This document shows, piece after piece, positions 5,877-9,016 of a stretch of 9,016 nucleotides of DNA. This stretch comes from an uncultured Eubacterium sp. (GTDB lineage Bacteria > Bacillota_A > Clostridia > Lachnospirales > Lachnospiraceae), in the NCBI GenBank assembly GCA_948759685.1, contig CAQBGY010000121.1, forward strand, positions 1 to 9,016, read 5' to 3'. Positions within the stretch are counted from its first letter, which is position 1. Each line of letters begins with the position of its first letter. A model generated the notes under the pieces. It saw only the letters and a program-made list of their open reading frames with translations, made no database searches and was not told the DNA's origin. Both the position numbers and the translations under genes were made by a program.

Positions 5877-6245
5877 ATGGAAAAAAAGAAATATATATCG
5901 GATGAAGAACATGAAAAATGCCGCAGGGTGGCAGAAGCGTTTGCAGAGCTTGAGGATGTGGACATCGTGGTTGTTGATGTCGGCAGGTACGGTTTTGTAA
6001 AGCTGCAATATTACACACCGCCGACAGGTTTTGAGAATGATTTTACATTCACAGACAGCAAAGAACTGTTTGAGGATTTGTATGAGGAATGGCTTCACAC
6101 ACAGCTCATTGCGCTTGCAGGGGAAATGAATGTGAGTGATATCGAGTATGATGATATTTACAGACGGCTGACGGAGGAACAGCATAGGAAACTGGAAGAA
6201 CAGAAGAAAGTGTTCGCCCAAAAAGCAGGAATTGTTCTACAGTAA
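5877..6245 (+). CDS. ICE hypothetical protein, paralogue 1 (122 aa)
   Basis: Family not recognised. It is a soluble acidic protein with no signal peptide, membrane segment or catalytic motif that I can see. Features in order: YISDEEHEKCRRVAEAF helix (6-22), a short strand DIVVVDVGRYGFVKLQYY (29-46), the SKELFEDLYEEWL helix (about 61-73), a DIEYDDIYRRL segment (about 89-99) and a Glu/Lys-rich C-terminal helix ending FAQKAGIVLQ. It starts at ATG 5877, after AAGGAG about 11 bases upstream, a slightly long spacing. It lies 85 bp after rep and 69 bp before a same-length paralogue, so it arose by duplication. Similar proteins accompany rep in this ICE type as I recall, which suggests a backbone accessory role, but no function should be assumed. 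Confidence 0.75.
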   Translation: MEKKKYISDEEHEKCRRVAEAFAELEDVDIVVVDVGRYGFVKLQYYTPPTGFENDFTFTDSKELFEDLYEEWLHTQLIALAGEMNVSDIEYDDIYRRLTEEQHRKLEEQKKVFAQKAGIVLQ

Positions 6246-6314
6246 TCCTGCCGTTTTGGAAAAGGGCTGAGAAGCCGCATTTTACAGGATACGGAAAAAT
6301 ATGGAGATATACTT

Positions 6315-6683
6315 ATGGAAAAAAAGGAATACATTTCAGGGGAAGAACGAAAGAAGTGCCGCAGGGTGGCGGAGGTGTTTTCGGGGCTTGATAAGGAAAA
6401 GGTGCTGGTATTGGAGATAGGGCGGTTTGGATTTTTAAGGCTGCTGTCTTACCAGTATCCATATGGTTTTGATGATGCCATATCCTATTGTAACAGCAAA
6501 GAACTGTTTGAGGATTTATGGTATGACTGGCTGTATGAACACCTGCAAAAAATAGCAGATGCAAATCCCGCGTTACTCGAACTGGATTATGAGGATATGC
6601 TCACAGAGCTGCCGGAAGAAAAACAAAAGGAATTTGAGGATAAGAGGAGGGAGTTTGCAGAAAAGGCAGGAATTACTTTATAA
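6315..6683 (+). CDS. ICE hypothetical protein, paralogue 2 (122 aa)
   Basis: Same length and layout as the gene at 5877 but clearly diverged. Shared blocks include KCRRVAE near residue 15, GR(Y/F)GF near 37, SKELFEDL near 61 and a (E/Q)KAGI C-terminus. The DNA encoding SKELFEDL is nearly identical in the two genes, while surrounding codons differ, pointing to strong selection on that motif or local gene conversion. A GGAG (6303-6306) lies eight bases before ATG 6315. The gene is followed at once by the first 95-bp repeat with a terminator, so it is the last gene of the parAB-rep operon in this arrangement. The 69-bp gap to paralogue 1 holds only a 4-bp GGCT/AGCC hairpin with a GAGA loop (about 6266-6277). 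Function unknown. Confidence 0.75.
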   Translation: MEKKEYISGEERKKCRRVAEVFSGLDKEKVLVLEIGRFGFLRLLSYQYPYGFDDAISYCNSKELFEDLWYDWLYEHLQKIADANPALLELDYEDMLTELPEEKQKEFEDKRREFAEKAGITL

Positions 6684-6700
6684 ATAACAGATCTAACAGT

Positions 6701-6795
6701 AGTGAACAGCGCCAGGGCAGATATAGACCGTAAAAACGGCTTATGTCTGCCCTTATTTTATTTCAGCAGCTTTGGGATACGCTGACCAAAAACGG
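6701..6795. repeat. 95-bp direct repeat, copy 1 (left of RES cargo)
   Basis: From AGTGAACAGC to ACCAAAAACGG, this matches 7953-8047 at 87 of 95 positions with no gaps, by my alignment. Of the eight differences all but one are transitions. It brackets the AT-rich RES gene on the left and contains a terminator hairpin. Confidence 0.9.
6714..6764 (+). terminator. Rho-independent terminator ending the parAB-rep operon
   Basis: AGGGCAGA (6714-6721) pairs with TCTGCCCT (6746-6753). An inner CCGT-AAAA-ACGG hairpin (6728-6739) stacks in the loop, and the stem is followed by TTATTTTATTT. A wobble and A-T pairs extend the stem. It stops transcription 30 bp after the 122-aa paralogue. Confidence 0.85.
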
Positions 6796-7050
6796 GCATA
6801 AGTAGAAAAATAATCAATTCAAATTGATATATCCATAATTACATAAAAAACAGGAAACGTGTTTATTTAGACATATTTTGAAAAATGTATAAAGAATTTT
6901 TTCATTGGAATTAAGTTAAATGTGCAAAAAAGAATGAAATGGAGTATAATTAGAAATGTAAACATATTTTTCAATTATTTCATTAGTTTTTCTGTGTATG
7001 GAAAATTTTGATGGGTTTTGGAAAAAGAGATTATAATGGGAGGATATATA
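6796..7050 (+). promoter_or_regulatory. AT-rich leader of the RES gene with promoter and palindrome
   Basis: This interval is strikingly A/T-rich and has no supported gene. ATCAATT-CA-AATTGAT (6813-6828) is a perfect inverted repeat and a possible operator. A consensus TATAAT lies at 6945-6950, with only a weak -35 (GTGCAA at 6922-6927, 17-bp spacer). A transcript from there would have about a 95-nt leader before the start codon at 7051. The A/T richness begins right after repeat copy 1, marking the edge of foreign DNA. Confidence 0.55.
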
Positions 7051-7944
7051 ATGTCGCTGTCTGATAATGATAAAATAAAGCATTTTTTTAATCAATTAAA
7101 TACTAAAGCATATTTATTCAACTTTGAGGAATGGGCTAAAGGTAACATAAAATATTGGAAGGATATAGATAGATTTTTTGAGATTTTGGATGAAGTCATA
7201 TTGGTTGAGTATCAAAATGATTTTTTGGTACAAATTAAAAAAGTATCAAAATTCTACCGAGCTAGAGTAATACCATTTACTGATTATAAAAGTTTTCATA
7301 AGGGAATTGGGTATGAGGCAGACAGACTTAGAGGCTATAATTGGAAAGAATCAAAAGAACCGCCAAAGAATATAACTACGGAACAAAGAAATAGTAAAAG
7401 CGGAGAAGAAGCATTATACGTAGCAGATGATGAAGTTACAGCGTGTGCAGAAGCAAAATCAATGGTAAGAGAGTATATTTCTGTGGCAGAGTTCGAATTG
7501 TCTGATAGTGTTCAGGTTTTAGATTTTTCAAAGATGCAATTTTCAAAATCTTTTTATCAGTATAATGATACATATGGTGTTAATGTGAGAGAAATGTTAA
7601 GTACGCTAGAATTTTACTTTTCGAGACCAGTTTACAGTAAGGAAGAATATGTATTTTCACAACAAATAGTTAAACATTTTAGAGAAAAGGGAATTACGGG
7701 ATTTAAGTATAGAAGTTTTTATTCATCAGGTAATAATTTTACATTTTTTGAAGATGCAATAAATAAGTTTATTTGGAATGATAGCAGAGTAGTGATAAAT
7801 TATACAACAGCTAATCTTTTTATTTCATTAGATAAAATTAATGTTACAGATTTAAGTAATGTTAATAACATTGAAAAAAATATTAGTAATGATATACGAG
7901 AGCGAATGCTTGAGGATACTAAACAAGTGTGGGAAGCATTATAA
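7051..7944 (+). CDS. RES-domain protein, predicted NAD+-consuming toxin/defence factor
   Basis: A 297-aa protein from ATG 7051, behind GGGAGG (7038-7043, 7-base spacing). An upstream TTG 7018 in frame lacks such a site. RES-domain features: FYRAR (68-72) for the first Arg, RNSKSGEEALYVADDEVTAC (113-132) leading to AEAK with Glu134, and Tyr-Arg-Ser222 in GFKYRSFYSSGNNFTFF (217-233). These fit the conserved Arg-Glu-Ser of the family. Residues 1-65 are an extra alpha-helical N-terminal part. Characterised RES toxins (MbcT type) degrade NAD+ and are paired with Xre/DUF2384 antitoxins. No antitoxin gene is adjacent here, so this may be a stand-alone defence effector or one controlled by a distant or self-inhibiting part. 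The codons are far more A/T-rich than the neighbours, and 95-bp direct repeats flank the gene, so it is acquired cargo. Confidence 0.85.
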   Translation: MSLSDNDKIKHFFNQLNTKAYLFNFEEWAKGNIKYWKDIDRFFEILDEVILVEYQNDFLVQIKKVSKFYRARVIPFTDYKSFHKGIGYEADRLRGYNWKESKEPPKNITTEQRNSKSGEEALYVADDEVTACAEAKSMVREYISVAEFELSDSVQVLDFSKMQFSKSFYQYNDTYGVNVREMLSTLEFYFSRPVYSKEEYVFSQQIVKHFREKGITGFKYRSFYSSGNNFTFFEDAINKFIWNDSRVVINYTTANLFISLDKINVTDLSNVNNIEKNISNDIRERMLEDTKQVWEAL

Positions 7945-7952
7945 AATTTATG

Positions 7953-8047
7953 AGTGAACAGCGTCAGGGCAGATATAGACCGTAAAAACGGTTTGTATCT
8001 GCCCTTATTTTATTTCAGCAGCTTTTGGACACGTTGACCAAAAGCGG
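7953..8047. repeat. 95-bp direct repeat, copy 2 (right of RES cargo)
   Basis: Ungapped partner of 6701-6795. It begins eight bases after the RES stop codon and ends just before the AGGAGG site of the next reading frame. The hairpin at 8021-8045 is perfect in this copy but has two mismatched pairs in copy 1, so copy 2 may be the original backbone copy preceding pcfB. Confidence 0.9.
7966..8016 (+). terminator. Rho-independent terminator after the RES gene
   Basis: AGGGCAGATA (7966-7975) pairs perfectly with TATCTGCCCT (7996-8005), with an inner CCGT-AAAA-ACGG hairpin (7980-7991), then TTATTTTATTT. It would stop RES transcription and also insulate the downstream pcfB-virD4 operon from upstream read-through. 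Confidence 0.85.
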
Positions 8048-8062
8048 AAAGGAGGGCATTAT
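8021..8062 (+). promoter_or_regulatory. Hairpin/operator overlapping a candidate promoter for the transfer genes
   Basis: GCTTTTGG (8021-8028) and CCAAAAGC (8038-8045) form a perfect 8-bp inverted repeat with a 9-nt centre. TTGACC (8034-8039) and CATTAT (8057-8062) are spaced 17 bp and could be a promoter for pcfB-virD4, with the palindrome covering the -35 box. Copy 1 of the repeat has CTGACC instead. If this is the promoter, the leader frame at 8061 would not be translated from its transcript. Alternatively, the hairpin is only an mRNA element. Confidence 0.4.
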
Positions 8063-8105
8063 GCGGCATTTACATTTACTGCACAGGCTGTATGTTCCGC
8101 CTTAG
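8061..8105 (+). CDS. Possible 14-aa leader peptide upstream of pcfB
   Basis: MRHLHLLHRLYVPP follows a very strong Shine-Dalgarno sequence (AAAGGAGGG, 8048-8056, 4-base spacing), stops at TAG 8103-8105 and ends 40 bp before pcfB. So strong a site before so short a frame suggests a leader peptide affecting downstream expression, or the remnant of a lost gene. Its His/Leu-rich content does not clearly point to an attenuation mechanism. No homology is recognised. Confidence 0.3.
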   Translation: MRHLHLLHRLYVPP

Positions 8106-8145
8106 AGGGCATACAGGGACAGATAAATGCAGAGCGGAGGGATTT

Positions 8146-8622
8146 ATGCAGGAGGAAACAACACAGAAAACAATCGCCCTTGTGATTAAGACCTCAAAAT
8201 TAACCGCCAATACACTGAAAGCTGCAATGCGGATGTACCTGAACCACCATAAGCAGAAAACAGGGAAAGTGCATGGTAAAACCTCTGTAAAGAAGTTGGT
8301 GGGGGAAGGCGCGGGGGCATCGTCTATCGAAATCACGGACGGCAACATCAAATCATTTGAGCGTGTAGCCCGTAAGTATAACGTTGATTTTGCCGTCAAG
8401 AAAGATAAGACGGTATCGCCGCCGAAATACATGGTCTTTTTCAAGGGAAAGGACGCCGACGTGGTGGCACAGGCGTTTAAGGAATTTGTTTATGGTAATG
8501 AGAAAAAGAAGTCAAGGGTTTCCGTGAGGGAAAAACTCAGCCGGCTTAAGGATGCGCTGTCGCAGAATAAGAACCGGGAGAGAAGCCGCGAGAAAAACAA
8601 GGACAGGGGGCAGAGCCTATGA
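8146..8622 (+). CDS. pcfB: PcfB-like conjugation accessory protein (DUF3801)
   Basis: A 158-aa protein from ATG 8146, chosen because GGAGGG (8136-8141) precedes it and the family starts with a QEETTQKTIAL-like segment. The frame is open back to ATG 8092, but that start lacks a site. Residues 8-35 are helical (KTIALVIKTSKLTANTLKAA). The core contains GKTSVKKLVGEGAGASSIEI (44-63) and FERVARKYNVDFAVKKDK (71-88), then VSPPKYMVFFKGKDADVVAQ (90-109). That is the DUF3801 pattern of PcfB from the enterococcal pCF10 system. The tail (about 117-158) is very basic and probably coiled. PcfB-type proteins help load the relaxosome onto the VirD4-type coupling protein. The stop overlaps the start of that coupling protein by 4 bp (ATGA), so the two are coupled. 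Confidence 0.88.
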   Translation: MQEETTQKTIALVIKTSKLTANTLKAAMRMYLNHHKQKTGKVHGKTSVKKLVGEGAGASSIEITDGNIKSFERVARKYNVDFAVKKDKTVSPPKYMVFFKGKDADVVAQAFKEFVYGNEKKKSRVSVREKLSRLKDALSQNKNRERSREKNKDRGQSL

Positions 8623-8993
8623 GCAGCATTATAAGCGGCATTGCCAAAGACCTGAAGGCTGTCCCAAAAACGCTGAAAGAAAAGGCAGGGGGCATTGATA
8701 TAAAGAAAATGCTGCTCTTAAACCTGCCGTATATCGGCGTGGGATATTTCTGCGACAAGGTGGCGTGGCTGTGGCGCGTGGCAGGGGGCGGCAACGCTTC
8801 CGACAAGATGATGGAAGTCATGAACGGTCTTGACACGTTATTCTCCAATCCGCTGCCGAGCCTGCACCCAAAGGATTTACTGATAGGTATGGGGTGCGGT
8901 ATTGCGCTGCGGCTGTTGGTGTATTTCAAAGCCAAGAATGCCAAGAAGTTCCGGCATGGCGTGGAGTACGGTTCTGCAAGGTGGAGTGCATAA
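8619..8993 (+). pseudogene. virD4: VirD4/TraG coupling protein, N-terminal part only (interrupted)
   Basis: The frame starts at ATG 8619, overlapping pcfB, and encodes 124 residues. It has an amphipathic start, a first membrane segment at about 31-52 (MLLLNLPYIGVGYF...), a periplasmic-side loop and a second segment at about 86-103 (DLLIGMGCGIALRLLVYF). Then comes KKFRHGVEYGSARW (109-122), which in intact family members leads into the cytosolic ATPase with Walker A. Full proteins are around 600 residues, and none of the ATPase domain is present. After Trp122 the frame meets three stop codons within 24 bases. Either an insertion (for example a group II intron) splits the gene here, or the sequence is truncated. 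An intact copy could be restored by splicing if an intron lies beyond the window edge. Without the ATPase the product cannot couple DNA to the transfer channel. Confidence 0.8.
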
Positions 8994-9016
8994 TCTTAAC
9001 TGTAAGCAACACCTAT
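8985..9016. other. Sequence break in virD4, possible left edge of an insertion
   Basis: Coding character stops sharply after codon 122 of virD4. The bases from 8986 read GTGCATAATC and include stop codons in the virD4 frame at 8991, 8997 and 9003. Group II introns start GUGYG. This matches the first four positions but not the fifth. Only 32 bases are visible, too few to identify what follows. Confidence 0.35.

Noticed and set aside
5784..6221. Antisense open frame (145 codons) on the - strand
   Set aside because: It mirrors paralogue 1, is rich in Phe/Ile/Cys as expected of a complement of Glu/Lys-rich coding DNA, and has no independent support.
6934..7011. 25-codon hydrophobic frame upstream of the RES gene, considered as an antitoxin or membrane peptide
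   Set aside because: No ribosome binding site, it contains the candidate -10 box, and it has only the Phe/Ile bias expected of A/T-rich DNA. A 17-codon frame at 7011 was rejected for similar reasons.
7018..7050. Upstream TTG start for the RES protein
   Set aside because: ATG 7051 has an excellent GGGAGG site at ideal spacing, while TTG 7018 has none.
8092..8145. Upstream ATG start for the PcfB-like protein
   Set aside because: No ribosome binding site before 8092, and the extra 18 residues do not resemble the family. ATG 8146 has GGAGGG and a family-like N-terminus.

Overview
The window looks like part of an integrative and conjugative element (ICE) of the Tn1549/CTn type from a low-to-mid GC Firmicute, most likely a gut clostridium such as a Lachnospiraceae member. 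This rests on the strong AGGAGG-type ribosome binding sites, the tight same-strand operons, the gene order parA-parB-rep-(small genes)-pcfB-virD4, and an excisionase-like/ribbon-helix-helix/tyrosine-integrase module. No rRNA, tRNA or CRISPR array was seen. All supported genes are on the + strand. Family assignments come from reading the proteins by eye, not from a database search.

Layout. Bases 1-407 hold no gene I can support. Bases 408-2127 form a recombination module: a 62-aa excisionase-like protein, a 55-aa ribbon-helix-helix (RHH) regulator and a complete 414-aa tyrosine integrase. A near-consensus promoter (617-645) with a palindrome in its spacer precedes the RHH gene, and a hairpin covers the integrase ribosome binding site. 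Bases 2128-2541 have no gene but contain palindromes, 11-bp phased repeats and two copies of a 17-bp core-like sequence. This is best read as an attachment region. A terminator-like hairpin follows, then the maintenance block: a decayed gene (DUF6075-like), a DUF3970-like protein, ParA, ParB, and a RepA_N-type initiator with a 69-bp in-frame tandem repeat in its linker. Next come two tandem paralogues of 122 aa of unknown function.

Bases 6701-8047 are an insertion-like unit. A very AT-rich gene for a RES-domain protein (probably NAD+-consuming) lies between two 95-bp direct repeats, 87 of 95 positions identical. Each repeat carries a strong terminator hairpin. After it come a possible 14-codon leader peptide, a PcfB/DUF3801 gene and the first 122 or so codons of a VirD4/TraG coupling protein. 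The virD4 frame breaks at about 8985, so the gene is interrupted or the sequence changes there.

How the parts may work together. Int and the excisionase-like protein would integrate and excise the element, with the RHH protein as candidate regulator. Rep, ParA and ParB would replicate and partition the excised circle. PcfB and VirD4 would deliver DNA to the transfer channel. The RES gene looks like acquired cargo (toxin or defence) placed where terminators insulate it from the backbone. The least expected features are the Int-att-maintenance junction, the possible RHH operators around int, the repeat inside rep, the repeat-bounded RES cargo and the broken virD4.
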